From NCBI GenBank assembly GCA_040766585.1, contig JAXGQE010000004.1, positions 62,001 through 126,000 of the forward strand: a DNA stretch of 64,000 nucleotides, in the 5' to 3' direction. A program made the position numbers and the translations under genes. This document shows positions 8,471 to 17,664 of the stretch, in pieces. The notes beneath the pieces were generated by a model that ran no database searches, had not been told where the DNA came from, and saw only the letters and a program-made list of their open reading frames with translations. This DNA is from JAXGQE01 sp040766585. Lineage in GTDB: Bacteria > Bacillota > SLNR01. Each line of letters opens with the position of its first letter. Position 1 is the stretch's first letter.

Positions 8471-11134
8471 ATGACGGACAACCACACATTGCCCACCGTG
8501 TACGATCCAACCTCTGTGGAGTCTAAATGGTACGATTACTGGCTGCAGGGGGGATATTTCCATGCTGAAGTAGAGCCGGACAAAAAGCCCTACTGCATCG
8601 TCATTCCACCCCCCAATGTTACGGGCTCGCTGCACATGGGTCATGCCCTGAACAACACACTGCAGGATATCCTGATTCGATGGCGGCGGATGGAGCAGGA
8701 CAATGCCATGTGGATTCCGGGAACGGATCATGCCGGCATCGCGACCCAGGTAGTAGTGGAACGGCAACTGGCGCAGCAGGGCTTGACGCGCCATGATTTG
8801 GGGCGAGAAGCATTTATTGATAAGGTATGGGAATGGAAAGAGCAGTACGGGAGTACCATCATTAAGCAGCTGCAGCGGTTGGGAACCTCCTGCGATTGGG
8901 AACGGGAACGATTTACCATGGACGAGAAATGTTCACAGGCTGTGAAGACGGTATTTGTCCATTTATACAACAAGGGGCTGATCTATCGTGGAGATTTTAT
9001 CATTAACTGGTGTCCGCGATGCCTGACGGCCCTGTCGGATTTGGAAGTAGAGCATGAAGAGATCTCAGGGAAATTGTACTTTGTAAAGTACCCCATGGAA
9101 GATTCGGATGAATTTATTGAAGTGGCCACCACGCGGCCCGAAACGATTCTGGGGGATACAGCGGTGGCTGTTCATCCGGAAGATGAACGATTTCGTCATC
9201 TTGTCGGACGAAATGCCATCCTGCCGGTTATCGGACGACGATTGCCAGTCGTGGCGGATGAATATGTGGATCCTGCCTACGGCAGCGGTGCAGTTAAAAT
9301 TACGCCGGCTCATGATCCCAATGACTACGAAGTAGCCAAACGCCATGATTTGCCCAGCGTGATTGTCATTGATGAAGAAGCAGTTATGACTCGGGAAGCC
9401 GGAAAATACAGCGGTATGGACCGGTATGAATGTCGAAAAGCCATTCTGCAGGACCTGGATTCCATGGGGTTGTTGGTGAAGGTGGAAGAAAATCCTCATG
9501 CGGTGGGTCACTGTTCCCGCTGCGATACAGCGATTGAACCCCTTTTGTCTCGTCAGTGGTTTGTAAAAATGAAGCCGTTGGCAGAACCAGCCATGAAAGT
9601 GGTGGAAGAGGGAAAAATCCGGTTTGTTCCTGAACGGTTTAAAAATACATACATGTACTGGCTGGAAAACATCCATGACTGGTGCATATCCCGGCAGTTG
9701 TGGTGGGGTCACCGGATACCGGCCTGGTACTGCGATGATTGCGACCATGTGACTGTATCCATCGATGAACCCACTGTGTGCGAAAAATGCGGAAGCAGCC
9801 GCATTCATCAGGACAAGGATGTGCTGGATACTTGGTTCAGCTCGGCTTTGTGGCCGTTTTCAACTTTGGGCTGGCCGGAGAATACTCCCGAACTAAAACA
9901 CTTCTATCCCACGTCGGTTTTGGTGACGGCCTACGACATCATTTTCTTTTGGGTGGCACGAATGATTTTCATGGGACTGGAGTTTCAAGGGGAAATTCCC
10001 TTCAGCGAAGTGTTCATAAACGGCCTGATTCGGGATGATGAAGGCAAGAAAATGAGCAAATCCAGGGGAAATACCATTGATCCCTTAAGTATCATTGATC
10101 AGTATGGGACAGATACTCTGCGATTCACTCTGGTTACGGGAAGTTCACCCGGCAATGATATCCGGCTTTTTTCGGATAAGTTCGAAGGCATTCGTAACTT
10201 TGCCAACAAAATATGGAATGCATCCCGATTTGTTCTGATGAATCTAGATGATGATGGTGAGTATACACGGCTGGATCTGAGAGATGAGAATCTGACCCTG
10301 CCTGACCGCTGGATCATCAGCCGAATCCACGAAGTATCCGATGAGGTTACCCGCCTGTTGAAACGGTATGATATCGGCGAAGCAGGACGGTCCCTGTATG
10401 ACTTTATCTGGAACGAATACTGCGACTGGTACATTGAAGTATCGAAACCGCGTTTGTATGGGAAAGAGAATAACAGAGACCGGATGCTGGTACAGCATAT
10501 TCTCTGGTATGTCCTGCAAAGAACGATGCAGCTGCTTCACCCGTTTATGCCGTTTATCACGGAAGAGATCTGGCAGCACCTACCCCATGATGGAGAAACC
10601 ATCATGACCAGCCAGTGGCCCCAATCGGATGCATCCATGATTCGCCCTCAGGCCGTCTCTGACATGAACACCATCATGAATATTGTCAAAGCCATCCGGA
10701 ATATCCGTGTGGAAATGGGGGTTGGCCCCGGCCCAAAAATCGAAGTGATTCTGAGAGCATCGGGGACCCAGGATCTTTCTCTGCTGAACGAGAACCATTC
10801 TGTCTTGGAAAAAATCGCCGGACTCTCTAAGCTGGAAATTGAGCCGGTTCAGGAGAGTCAGCCGGAACAGGCTATGACAGCCATCGTGGGATCCATTGAA
10901 GTGTATGTACCTTTGAGAGGGCTCATAGAAAAGGACAAGGAAATTGCTCGTCTCAGCAAAGAATTATCGGTGGCCGATGTGGAGCTTGATCGGCTGGAGA
11001 AAAAACTCAATAACGAGGATTTCCTGAGCAAAGCCCCTCAGCAGGTGGTGGCTAAAGAAAGAGGAAAACAGGCGGATTATCGGGAGAAAGCGGAAAAGAT
11101 CAGGGATAGAATCCGTCAGCTGGAACTGCTGTAA
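8471..11134 (+). CDS. valS: Valyl-tRNA synthetase
   Basis: Class I synthetase charging tRNA-Val, with an editing domain against threonine. The 887-residue protein is normal for Firmicutes. The HIGH motif appears in NVTGSLHMGHA (about residues 48-58) and KMSKS at about 525-530. The anticodon-binding domain and the C-terminal tRNA-binding coiled coil (last 70 residues) are present. AAAGGAG precedes the ATG. Expression is expected to follow tRNA-Val charging through the upstream T-box. Confidence 0.97.
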   Translation: MTDNHTLPTVYDPTSVESKWYDYWLQGGYFHAEVEPDKKPYCIVIPPPNVTGSLHMGHALNNTLQDILIRWRRMEQDNAMWIPGTDHAGIATQVVVERQLAQQGLTRHDLGREAFIDKVWEWKEQYGSTIIKQLQRLGTSCDWERERFTMDEKCSQAVKTVFVHLYNKGLIYRGDFIINWCPRCLTALSDLEVEHEEISGKLYFVKYPMEDSDEFIEVATTRPETILGDTAVAVHPEDERFRHLVGRNAILPVIGRRLPVVADEYVDPAYGSGAVKITPAHDPNDYEVAKRHDLPSVIVIDEEAVMTREAGKYSGMDRYECRKAILQDLDSMGLLVKVEENPHAVGHCSRCDTAIEPLLSRQWFVKMKPLAEPAMKVVEEGKIRFVPERFKNTYMYWLENIHDWCISRQLWWGHRIPAWYCDDCDHVTVSIDEPTVCEKCGSSRIHQDKDVLDTWFSSALWPFSTLGWPENTPELKHFYPTSVLVTAYDIIFFWVARMIFMGLEFQGEIPFSEVFINGLIRDDEGKKMSKSRGNTIDPLSIIDQYGTDTLRFTLVTGSSPGNDIRLFSDKFEGIRNFANKIWNASRFVLMNLDDDGEYTRLDLRDENLTLPDRWIISRIHEVSDEVTRLLKRYDIGEAGRSLYDFIWNEYCDWYIEVSKPRLYGKENNRDRMLVQHILWYVLQRTMQLLHPFMPFITEEIWQHLPHDGETIMTSQWPQSDASMIRPQAVSDMNTIMNIVKAIRNIRVEMGVGPGPKIEVILRASGTQDLSLLNENHSVLEKIAGLSKLEIEPVQESQPEQAMTAIVGSIEVYVPLRGLIEKDKEIARLSKELSVADVELDRLEKKLNNEDFLSKAPQQVVAKERGKQADYREKAEKIRDRIRQLELL

Positions 11135-11140
11135 GAATGA

Positions 11141-11166
11141 GTGAAGCCTTCGGGCTTCACTTTTTT
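11141..11166 (+). terminator. Terminator after valS
   Basis: The stem GTGAAGCC/GGCTTCAC (11141-11160) is closed by a TTCG tetraloop and followed by six Ts. Confidence 0.92.
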
Positions 11167-11247
11167 GATAATTACGAATATCACTCTTTGGTTTGACTCC
11201 TGCAGGAGCTAATCGATGCGTAACGAATAGTGGAAGAGGATAAGGGG

Positions 11248-12564
11248 ATGGGAACAGTGGATTATCAGGATACTATGGCGTATCTTTCCGGACTGCAGAA
11301 GTTTGGGATTCGGCTGGGTCTCCACCGGATCCGAAAGATTCTGGAGTACCTGGGGAATCCCGAAAAAGAATACCCGTGGATTCATGTAGGCGGAACCAAC
11401 GGTAAGGGTTCCGTGACAGCCATGCTCTCAACCATACTGCAGAAATCCGGGTACCGGGTTGGTACATACATTTCTCCTTCGCTCCACCGATTCAATGAGC
11501 GGATCTGTATTGACGGAAACCCCATCCAGGACCATGAACTCATGCTTCTCATCGATGAAATCCGGCCGATTTCCGAAAAAGTGGGGGAATTGCTGGATCA
11601 GCCTACGGAATTTGAAGTGGTAACAGCTTTGGCTTTGGAATATTTCCGCCAGCAGAAAGTGGATATTGCGGTCATCGAAGTAGGACTGGGCGGGAGACTG
11701 GATTCAACCAATGTGGTGGAGGATCCTCGGGTTGCAGTTATTACCGGCGTGGGATACGACCACATGAATGTATTGGGGGATACTCTGGAGGAGATTGCCG
11801 GGGAAAAGGCAGGGATCATCAAAGCAAACAGGCCGGTGGTGGTGGGGAACATGGAGCCGGGGCCGCGGGAAGTCATATTGCAGACAGCCTGCTGCCAAAA
11901 GGCGCCGGTTGTCCTCTGGGGGCGCGACATCGAAGCCCAGCGGGAGATGATGGACTGGAGCCGACAGTTGGTTGAACTATCAACAAAGCACCATCAATAT
12001 CAGCACCTGGAACTGGCACTGCTGGGCGATCATCAGATTCACAATGCAGCACTGGCAGTGGCCGCCATCGATATTCTGGCAACGGAGGGATTTACAGTAT
12101 CGGAAGAATCCATCCGTCAGGGTCTTATGCATGTGAAGTGGCCGGCACGCTTTGAAGTCATGCAAATGGATCCGATTGTGGTGATTGACGGAGCGCATAA
12201 CCCGGATGGGATTCGGGCATTGAAGAAAACCATCCAGGCGCTTTCCAAAGAAAAAAGGATACTTACCGTGGTGGGTATACTGGCTGACAAGGATTGGAAT
12301 TCGATGATCCGGACGATCGCGGACTTTTCCCATAGCATCTATGCAGTCACTCCTCGTAGTGCTCGGGGGCTGCCCTCCGATGCCCTGGTGAGCGCCGTTG
12401 CAGGACTGGGCCGTTCTGCAGTCGGGTACAAAACAGTCTCGGAAGGGATCCAGGCTGCTTTGGCTATGGCGCAAAAGGATGATGTGGTGTGCATCTGCGG
12501 TTCCCTGGTGACCGCTGCTGAGGCTCGTACTCAGTTTGTACCGACCGGATTGTACTGTACGTGA
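11248..12564 (+). CDS. folC: Folylpolyglutamate synthase / dihydrofolate synthase
   Basis: Adds glutamate to dihydropteroate and to tetrahydrofolates. The 438-residue Mur-ligase-fold protein has the ATP loop GGTNGKGSV (about residue 49), the folate-region sequence SPSLHRFNERI, the motif GLGGRLDSTNVV and the C-terminal domain start VIDGAHNPDG. The ATG at 11248 is preferred, with AGAGG eight bases upstream; an in-frame GTG at 11230 is possible. The valS-folC order is common in Firmicutes, but here a terminator separates them. Confidence 0.94.
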   Translation: MGTVDYQDTMAYLSGLQKFGIRLGLHRIRKILEYLGNPEKEYPWIHVGGTNGKGSVTAMLSTILQKSGYRVGTYISPSLHRFNERICIDGNPIQDHELMLLIDEIRPISEKVGELLDQPTEFEVVTALALEYFRQQKVDIAVIEVGLGGRLDSTNVVEDPRVAVITGVGYDHMNVLGDTLEEIAGEKAGIIKANRPVVVGNMEPGPREVILQTACCQKAPVVLWGRDIEAQREMMDWSRQLVELSTKHHQYQHLELALLGDHQIHNAALAVAAIDILATEGFTVSEESIRQGLMHVKWPARFEVMQMDPIVVIDGAHNPDGIRALKKTIQALSKEKRILTVVGILADKDWNSMIRTIADFSHSIYAVTPRSARGLPSDALVSAVAGLGRSAVGYKTVSEGIQAALAMAQKDDVVCICGSLVTAAEARTQFVPTGLYCT

Positions 12565-12693
12565 TTTTCGTACCATGGGTATTCGCCAAAGTGCTTGTAT
12601 TACAATAAAACTTGCAAAATTATCTGAGAAAAGCAAAAATATGCGTTCATTCCAGACTTATGGACAATTATTTATGAGAGTTCGTGAAAATTC

Positions 12694-12722
12694 TTCTCTT
12701 TTTCCGCGATATTTGATATAAT
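12694..12722 (+). promoter_or_regulatory. Probable promoter of the sensory/hydrogenase island
   Basis: TATAAT at 12717-12722 is clear. The -35 region is poor (TTCTCT at 12694-12699), so an activator may be needed. A leader of roughly 90 bases precedes the first gene. Confidence 0.45.
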
Positions 12723-12819
12723 ACTAGGTGTTGTATACATGTTTTTGAAATGGATATCACCAATGTGCAAGAATACTTGCAAAAATCTATCTAAGTATTC
12801 ACATAAGGAGGCGTTGAGT

Positions 12820-13179
12820 GTGCCCCTGACAATTGCGGATGTTAAAGATCTACTGGAGGCGCAGTTGCTGACTTCCGGAGGGAAGTTGGATCGTCCCATT
12901 GCTGCAGCCTGTGCCTGTGATTTACTCAGCGATCTATTGGCATTCAACCGGGAAGAATCGATTCTGCTGACTGGACTGATTAATCAGCAAGTGATTCGAA
13001 CTGCAGAAATGGTGGATTTATCCGCCATCATATTTGTCAGAGGGAAAAAACCCTCTGCGCAAGTCATTGATCTGGCTGAAGATCTGGGCATTATCCTGAT
13101 GAATACCGAAAAAACCATGTTTGAATGCTGCGGAATATTGTATGGATCAGGCCTGGAAGCTTCGTTTGTAGTACGGTAA
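12820..13179 (+). CDS. DRTGG-domain protein (putative signalling subunit)
   Basis: A 119-residue protein resembling the small DRTGG-domain proteins found beside clostridial [FeFe]-hydrogenases; the molecular role is unknown. The pattern of alternating strands and helices (LLTSGGKLDRPIAAACACDL and SAIIFVRGKKPSAQVIDLAED) fits that family, and a related protein is encoded at 15012. The GTG at 12820 lies nine bases after AAGGAG. It leads a run of genes that ends with the hydrogenase subunits, so a regulatory role in hydrogen metabolism is inferred. Confidence 0.65.
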   Translation: MPLTIADVKDLLEAQLLTSGGKLDRPIAAACACDLLSDLLAFNREESILLTGLINQQVIRTAEMVDLSAIIFVRGKKPSAQVIDLAEDLGIILMNTEKTMFECCGILYGSGLEASFVVR

Positions 13180-13211
13180 ACACAATCTCCTATGGATACG
13201 GGGGTGCGCAG

Positions 13212-13652
13212 ATGGCTGACGGACAAGACAATAAGCCGCTTATGAGAGTCTCATTCAATATCAAAGGGAAAGATTTCAATGCAGCCGGGGAGGCATCCAG
13301 CAAAATCAAATCAATTCTTCAGCAGTTGGGAATTCGTTCTGATATCTGCCGCCGGGCTGCCATTGTGGCATATGAAGCTGAAATGAATGTGGTGATTCAC
13401 GCAGATAAAGGGGTCATTACGCTGGAGGTTCATCCAGATCACATTGCACTGGAGATCATCGATGAAGGACCGGGGATACCGGATCTGGAAGCCGTTATGG
13501 TAGAAGGGTTTTCAACGGCCCCCGACTATATTCGGGAAATGGGTTTTGGAGCGGGCATGGGCCTGCCGAACATTAAGCGATCATCGGACGAATTCAATAT
13601 TGATTCGGAAGTGAACCGGGGAGTTACCCTGAAAGTGAAGATTAATATTTAG
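13212..13652 (+). CDS. Anti-sigma-factor-like ATP-binding protein (HATPase_c)
   Basis: A 146-residue stand-alone GHKL ATPase domain like RsbW/SpoIIAB, with the N-box EAEMNVVIHA, the G1 box DEGPGIPD and the G2 box GAGMGLPNIK. It has no transmembrane or dimerisation domain, so it is a kinase or regulator rather than a classical sensor kinase. The ATG at 13212 has GGGGGTG upstream. Position between a DRTGG protein and a divergent hydrogenase suggests it belongs to a redox or hydrogen signalling cassette; this is inferred from context. Confidence 0.75.
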   Translation: MADGQDNKPLMRVSFNIKGKDFNAAGEASSKIKSILQQLGIRSDICRRAAIVAYEAEMNVVIHADKGVITLEVHPDHIALEIIDEGPGIPDLEAVMVEGFSTAPDYIREMGFGAGMGLPNIKRSSDEFNIDSEVNRGVTLKVKINI

Positions 13653-13679
13653 GTGATGTTATGAAAGCGGGGATGATTC

Positions 13680-15002
13680 ATGGGACGTTACTTTCATTCC
13701 GTACGCCTGAAAGAAGATGAATGCAAAGGTTGCACTGTCTGCATCAAGAATTGCCCCACAGAGGCCATTCGAGTGCGGGAAGGGAAGGCCCATATTATTG
13801 AAGAACGGTGCATTGACTGCGGTGAATGCATCCGCAAGTGTGTTAACCATGCCAAAGTTGCTGTGGCAGACAGTCTGGATGATTTGCAGCGGTTTGAATA
13901 TCGGGTGGCGCTGCCAGCTCCTGCTTTGATGGGACAGTTTCGACGGGATGTCCCCCCGGGCAAGATTCTGGGAGCGTTGCTAAAGCTGGGTTTTGATGAA
14001 GTATATGAGGTGGCGGTGGGTGCAGATTATGTAACAGCGGCCATCAAAGAATACCTGAAAAAAGAGAATCTGCCCAGACCGCTGCTTTCTTCGGCCTGCC
14101 CGGCCGTGGTTCGACTGATTCAGGTTCGGTTTCCTGATTTGCTCCCGAACATCATTCCCATTGAAACACCCATGGAAATCGGAGCAAAGATGATTAAAGA
14201 CAGACTGGTGAAGGAAAAAGGGATGAAACGCAGCGATATCGGGGTCTTCTTTATCACACCCTGTCCGGCCAAGGTAACCGCTGTGAAAGAACCGGTGGGT
14301 GTAAAGAAATCGGATGTGGATGGTGTTATCCCCATTGCGGACGTATACGGCCCGATTCTCAAAGCGATCCCTGAAGTGGATAACCAACTGGAAAGCAAGG
14401 CCACCGGGTTTGGTGTTGGCTGGGCTCGGGCAGGAGGAGAGAATGCTGCGGTAGGTCTGGACAACTACCTGTCCGTAGACGGTATTCACAATGTAATCAA
14501 TGTGCTGGAAGAAGTGGAAATGGGAAAACTGGATGATGTGGTTTACCTGGAATGCCTGTCTTGTCCAGGCGGGTGCATCGCCGGGCCTCTCACTGTTGAG
14601 AATAAATTTATTTCACGGGTGCGGATTCGGCAGTTGGCCGACAAGAAACTGGAAGAATTCACTCCTTTGGAAAATATACCGGAATTGTATGAAGAAGGGT
14701 ACTTTTCCGGGCAAGAGAAAATTGCCCCTCGCCCCATAATGCATTTGGATACTGATATCACCAAAGCGATTCAGCTGATGTCAGAACTGGAAAAAACACT
14801 GGCGGAGCTTCCTGGTATTGACTGCGGATCCTGCGGAGCACCGACTTGCCGGGCTTTGGCTGAAGATATTGTGAAGGGCTTTGCCGTAGAGACCGATTGT
14901 GTATTTAAGCTGAGGGAAAGAGTGAATGAACTGGCCAAAGAGATGCTGGAATTATCCGAAAAAGTGCCACCGGCCATGGGGAAAAAGACTAATGGTAAAT
15001 GA
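13680..15002 (+). CDS. Divergent [FeFe]-hydrogenase-like protein, probably sensory
   Basis: A 440-residue protein with two N-terminal [4Fe-4S] motifs (CKGCTVCIKNC and CIDCGECIRKC), an H-cluster domain, and a C-terminal four-cysteine Fes-type [4Fe-4S] domain (CGSCGAPTC). The H-cluster cysteines are kept: SSACPAV in L1, TPCPAK in L2 and CLSCPGGC in L3. The residue before the L1 ligand, the proton-shuttle cysteine in catalytic enzymes, is Ala. Loss of that cysteine is known from HydS-type sensory hydrogenases. I infer hydrogen or redox sensing rather than turnover. It sits amid signalling genes upstream of HydABC. Confidence 0.8.
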   Translation: MGRYFHSVRLKEDECKGCTVCIKNCPTEAIRVREGKAHIIEERCIDCGECIRKCVNHAKVAVADSLDDLQRFEYRVALPAPALMGQFRRDVPPGKILGALLKLGFDEVYEVAVGADYVTAAIKEYLKKENLPRPLLSSACPAVVRLIQVRFPDLLPNIIPIETPMEIGAKMIKDRLVKEKGMKRSDIGVFFITPCPAKVTAVKEPVGVKKSDVDGVIPIADVYGPILKAIPEVDNQLESKATGFGVGWARAGGENAAVGLDNYLSVDGIHNVINVLEEVEMGKLDDVVYLECLSCPGGCIAGPLTVENKFISRVRIRQLADKKLEEFTPLENIPELYEEGYFSGQEKIAPRPIMHLDTDITKAIQLMSELEKTLAELPGIDCGSCGAPTCRALAEDIVKGFAVETDCVFKLRERVNELAKEMLELSEKVPPAMGKKTNGK

Positions 15003-15011
15003 GGTGACAGT

Positions 15012-15350
15012 ATGACATTGAAAGAACTCATTGATACTCTTCATCTGGAAGTAAAATTTGGAGAAGATTTCCTGGATCGTGAAGTCAGCGGCGGATACAC
15101 ATCCGATCTGCTCAGCGATGTGATGGCCAAAGCCAGCGAAGGCGATGTGTGGATCACCATTCAGACTCATCAGAATGTGGTCGCCGTGGCATCTTTGCTG
15201 GGACTGAGTGCTGTAATTATGAGCAACGGCCTGCAGCCTGAGTCCAGTACGCTGGAAAAGGCAGTGAAAGCGGAGGTGCCCATTCTCACATCCGAATGGC
15301 CTTCGTTTGAACTGAGCGGAAAAATCTTCGCCCTGCTTGCCTCCGACTGA
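15012..15350 (+). CDS. DRTGG-domain protein (second copy)
   Basis: A 112-residue protein of the same type as the one at 12820, with the pattern DREVSGGYTSDLLSDVM and the strand SAVIMSNGLQP. GAGGTGACAGT precedes the ATG. It lies 9 bases after the hydrogenase-like gene and its stop almost touches the PHP gene, so all are one operon. The function is unknown; in other proteins DRTGG domains are found with CBS domains and phosphotransacetylases. Confidence 0.7.
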   Translation: MTLKELIDTLHLEVKFGEDFLDREVSGGYTSDLLSDVMAKASEGDVWITIQTHQNVVAVASLLGLSAVIMSNGLQPESSTLEKAVKAEVPILTSEWPSFELSGKIFALLASD

Positions 15351-15351
15351 T

Positions 15352-16095
15352 ATGATGGCCCGGATGTTTGTAGATTTTCATATTCATACGGCTTTGTCTC
15401 CCTGTGCGGATGAACAGATGACGCCGAAAAATATTGTACAGGCAGCCATAGACAGGGAGCTGGATGTGATCGCCATTACGGATCACAATTCTGCTGAAAA
15501 TATTGCTGCGGTCATGGCTGCGGCTCAGGGATCGTCGGTGACGGTGATTCCAGGGATGGAGGTCCAGACTCGTGAAGAAGTGCATCTGGTATGTCTCTTC
15601 CCGGATGTGGAGCATGTGGATCATTGGCAGTCATACATCTACGATCATTTGCCCGACAGCAGCAATCGAGAGGATTTTTTTGGAGAACAGTGGGTTTTTG
15701 CTTTGAATGGAAGTCCTTTGAGAAAAAATACCCGACTGCTTCTTGCTTCCACGTCTCTTACAGTGGAAGAAGTTGCAGAAAACTGCATGCAAATGGGTGG
15801 GTTTTGCTATCCGGCCCATATCGATCGTCCCAATTACAGCATCATCAGCAACCTGGGGTTTATCCCTCCGGATATTGGTTTTACGGCCGTGGAGATATCG
15901 CCCCATATCACCGCCGAAGAGGCTCTGCAGAAATATCCTTACCTGAAGAACTACCAGCTGATCGGTTCATCCGATGCGCATTATTTGAATGAAATTAACT
16001 GGGCACGAAGTGAAATTCATGGAAACGATGCAAGCTTTAAAGAAATATGCATGGCCTTGTCGGGGTTGAACCAGCGAAAGGTGGTGACTATTTAA
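15352..16095 (+). CDS. PHP-domain metal-dependent phosphoesterase
   Basis: A 247-residue PHP protein (polymerase/histidinol phosphatase family). The metal ligands are visible: DFHIHTALSPC near the N-terminus, ITDHNS, PGMEV, CYPAHIDRP, and the C-terminal SSDAH. I chose the ATG at 15352, one base after the upstream stop; a second ATG (15355) and a TTG (15337) are in frame. It closes the putative signalling cassette. It might dephosphorylate a partner or hydrolyse a nucleotide, but no substrate can be read from sequence. Confidence 0.82.
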   Translation: MMARMFVDFHIHTALSPCADEQMTPKNIVQAAIDRELDVIAITDHNSAENIAAVMAAAQGSSVTVIPGMEVQTREEVHLVCLFPDVEHVDHWQSYIYDHLPDSSNREDFFGEQWVFALNGSPLRKNTRLLLASTSLTVEEVAENCMQMGGFCYPAHIDRPNYSIISNLGFIPPDIGFTAVEISPHITAEEALQKYPYLKNYQLIGSSDAHYLNEINWARSEIHGNDASFKEICMALSGLNQRKVVTI

Positions 16096-16157
16096 GAGCC
16101 ATTATCAAGTGTTAAGAAAGACAAGATAGAGTGATCAGAATGAAGGAGGAGAAGTAA

Positions 16158-16652
16158 ATGGCAGAATGTTGTGGTTGCACCGGCTGCAGTGGTGCAAATG
16201 AAGAACTGTACCGTGAGCTGGACAAAACAATTGACAAGTACAAAGGGCAGGCAGGAGCTCTGATCCAGGTACTCCATCAGGCCCAGGGGATCTTTGGCTA
16301 TCTGCCCAAAGAAGTTCAGGTATATATTGCGGATAAACTGAATGTGCCCATAACTGAAGTGTACGGGGTTGTCACTTTCTACGCATTTTTCACCATGACA
16401 CCCAAAGGAAAACACACCATTGGAATCTGCATGGGGACCGCCTGCTATGTAAAGGGAGCCGCCAAAATCCTGGATTCTTTGAAGGCGAAACTGAAAATCG
16501 ATGTGGGAGGAACCACAGAGGACGGAAAATTCACCCTGGAAGTCCTGCGCTGCATCGGAGCCTGCGGTCTGGCACCGGCGATTATGATCGGTGATGATGT
16601 ATACGGGCGTCTGACTTCGGATAAGCTGGACGCGATCCTGGCCAAATACTAA
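16158..16652 (+). CDS. hydC: NADH-dependent [FeFe]-hydrogenase, NuoE-like subunit HydC (copy 1)
   Basis: A 164-residue thioredoxin-like [2Fe-2S] subunit of the HydABC complex. Ligands are Cys91 and Cys96 (C-x4-C) and Cys132 and Cys136 (C-x3-C), the NuoE pattern. The N-terminus has four additional cysteines in CCGCTGC (residues 4-10), absent from ordinary NuoE and of unknown role. AAGGAGGAG precedes the ATG. It is the first structural gene of copy 1 and is followed by an ATPase gene that copy 2 lacks. Confidence 0.92.
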   Translation: MAECCGCTGCSGANEELYRELDKTIDKYKGQAGALIQVLHQAQGIFGYLPKEVQVYIADKLNVPITEVYGVVTFYAFFTMTPKGKHTIGICMGTACYVKGAAKILDSLKAKLKIDVGGTTEDGKFTLEVLRCIGACGLAPAIMIGDDVYGRLTSDKLDAILAKY

Positions 16653-16669
16653 TCGTGGAGTGACCTTCC

Positions 16670-17224
16670 ATGCGAGAGTTGTCGCTGCATATTCTCGATA
16701 TCATTCAAAACTCAATTGAGGCCGGAGCCAGTGAGGTATCTCTGGTGATCCGCGAGGATCCAGAGGAAGATGTTTTCCGGATTACCATCACAGACAACGG
16801 CCGCGGGATGAGTCCCGAAATGGTGGAAACGGTGAAGGATCCGTTTGTAACAACCCGCACCACCCGAAAAGTGGGGCTGGGGATTCCTCTGTTTTATACC
16901 GCTTCCCGACAGACAGGCGGAGATTTGGAAATTCAGTCCACTCTGGGACTGGGAACAGAGATCCGGGTTCATTTTCGCCGGAGTCATATCGACAGAGCCC
17001 CTTTGGGGGATATTGCGGCTACGGTTACAACGGTTTTGGGAGGGCATCCGGATTTGGGTTTTGTGTACAGGCATCGATTCCGAGATCGGGTTTTCGAACT
17101 GAACGCAGCGGAAATTCGGGCCGGGCTCGAGGATGTCAGTTTGAGCCATCCGATGGTACTTGGATGGATCCGTGAGTATATACAAGAAGGTTTGGCAGAA
17201 TTATACGGAGGTGAAAATGAATGA
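16670..17224 (+). CDS. Hydrogenase-cluster HATPase_c protein
   Basis: A 184-residue soluble GHKL-type ATPase with N-box IIQNSIEAGA, G1 box DNGRGMSPE and G2 box RKVGLGIPL. It has no membrane segment and no phosphoacceptor histidine domain. Such a gene occurs between hydC and the small ferredoxin-like gene in acetogenic and fermentative Clostridia. Whether it assembles, regulates or phosphorylates is not known. Its stop overlaps the next start in ATGA, so the two are translationally coupled. Confidence 0.8.
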   Translation: MRELSLHILDIIQNSIEAGASEVSLVIREDPEEDVFRITITDNGRGMSPEMVETVKDPFVTTRTTRKVGLGIPLFYTASRQTGGDLEIQSTLGLGTEIRVHFRRSHIDRAPLGDIAATVTTVLGGHPDLGFVYRHRFRDRVFELNAAEIRAGLEDVSLSHPMVLGWIREYIQEGLAELYGGENE

Positions 17225-17580
17225 AATCATTGGCTGATCTGGAAGCTCTGAGAAAAAAGGCACAGGAATCCACACGGTTGCGCACGGGTGAAAAAGGAAC
17301 CAAGGTAATCGTTGGAATGGGTACCTGCGGTATCGCAGCCGGTGCTCGCGATGTGTTGGCTGCTATCATGGATGAGATTGAAAAAAGAGGTTTGGACGAT
17401 GTCATGGTGACCCAGACCGGATGCGTCGGCATGTGCGAACAAGAACCGATGGTAGAGGTGATCCAGGGTGAAAACCGGGTTATGTACGGACTTGTGGATG
17501 CCGAAATGGCTCGTAAAATTGTGGCACAGCATGTGGTAAACAATCAGATTATCGGCGAATGGGTTATACAGAAAAAATAG
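17221..17580 (+). CDS. Ferredoxin-like (thioredoxin-fold) hydrogenase accessory subunit, HydD-like (copy 1)
   Basis: A 119-residue protein of the (2Fe-2S) ferredoxin-like family found in HydABC operons. Only three cysteines of the usual four-ligand pattern are present: Cys36 (GTCGIAAG), Cys68 and Cys72 (TGCVGMCEQ). The position of the first ligand is Val. The copy at 21407 shows the same pattern, so the lack is conserved, and the protein may bind no cluster or use a non-Cys ligand. It overlaps the ATPase gene by four bases. Confidence 0.8.
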   Translation: MKSLADLEALRKKAQESTRLRTGEKGTKVIVGMGTCGIAAGARDVLAAIMDEIEKRGLDDVMVTQTGCVGMCEQEPMVEVIQGENRVMYGLVDAEMARKIVAQHVVNNQIIGEWVIQKK

Positions 17581-17664
17581 CCGTCAAGTGGCGACCCGTG
17601 AATTTGGATTATGCAGCCATCCATGCGTCGTAAAGTGTCAACCATATATAGAGGAGGTCTGGAA

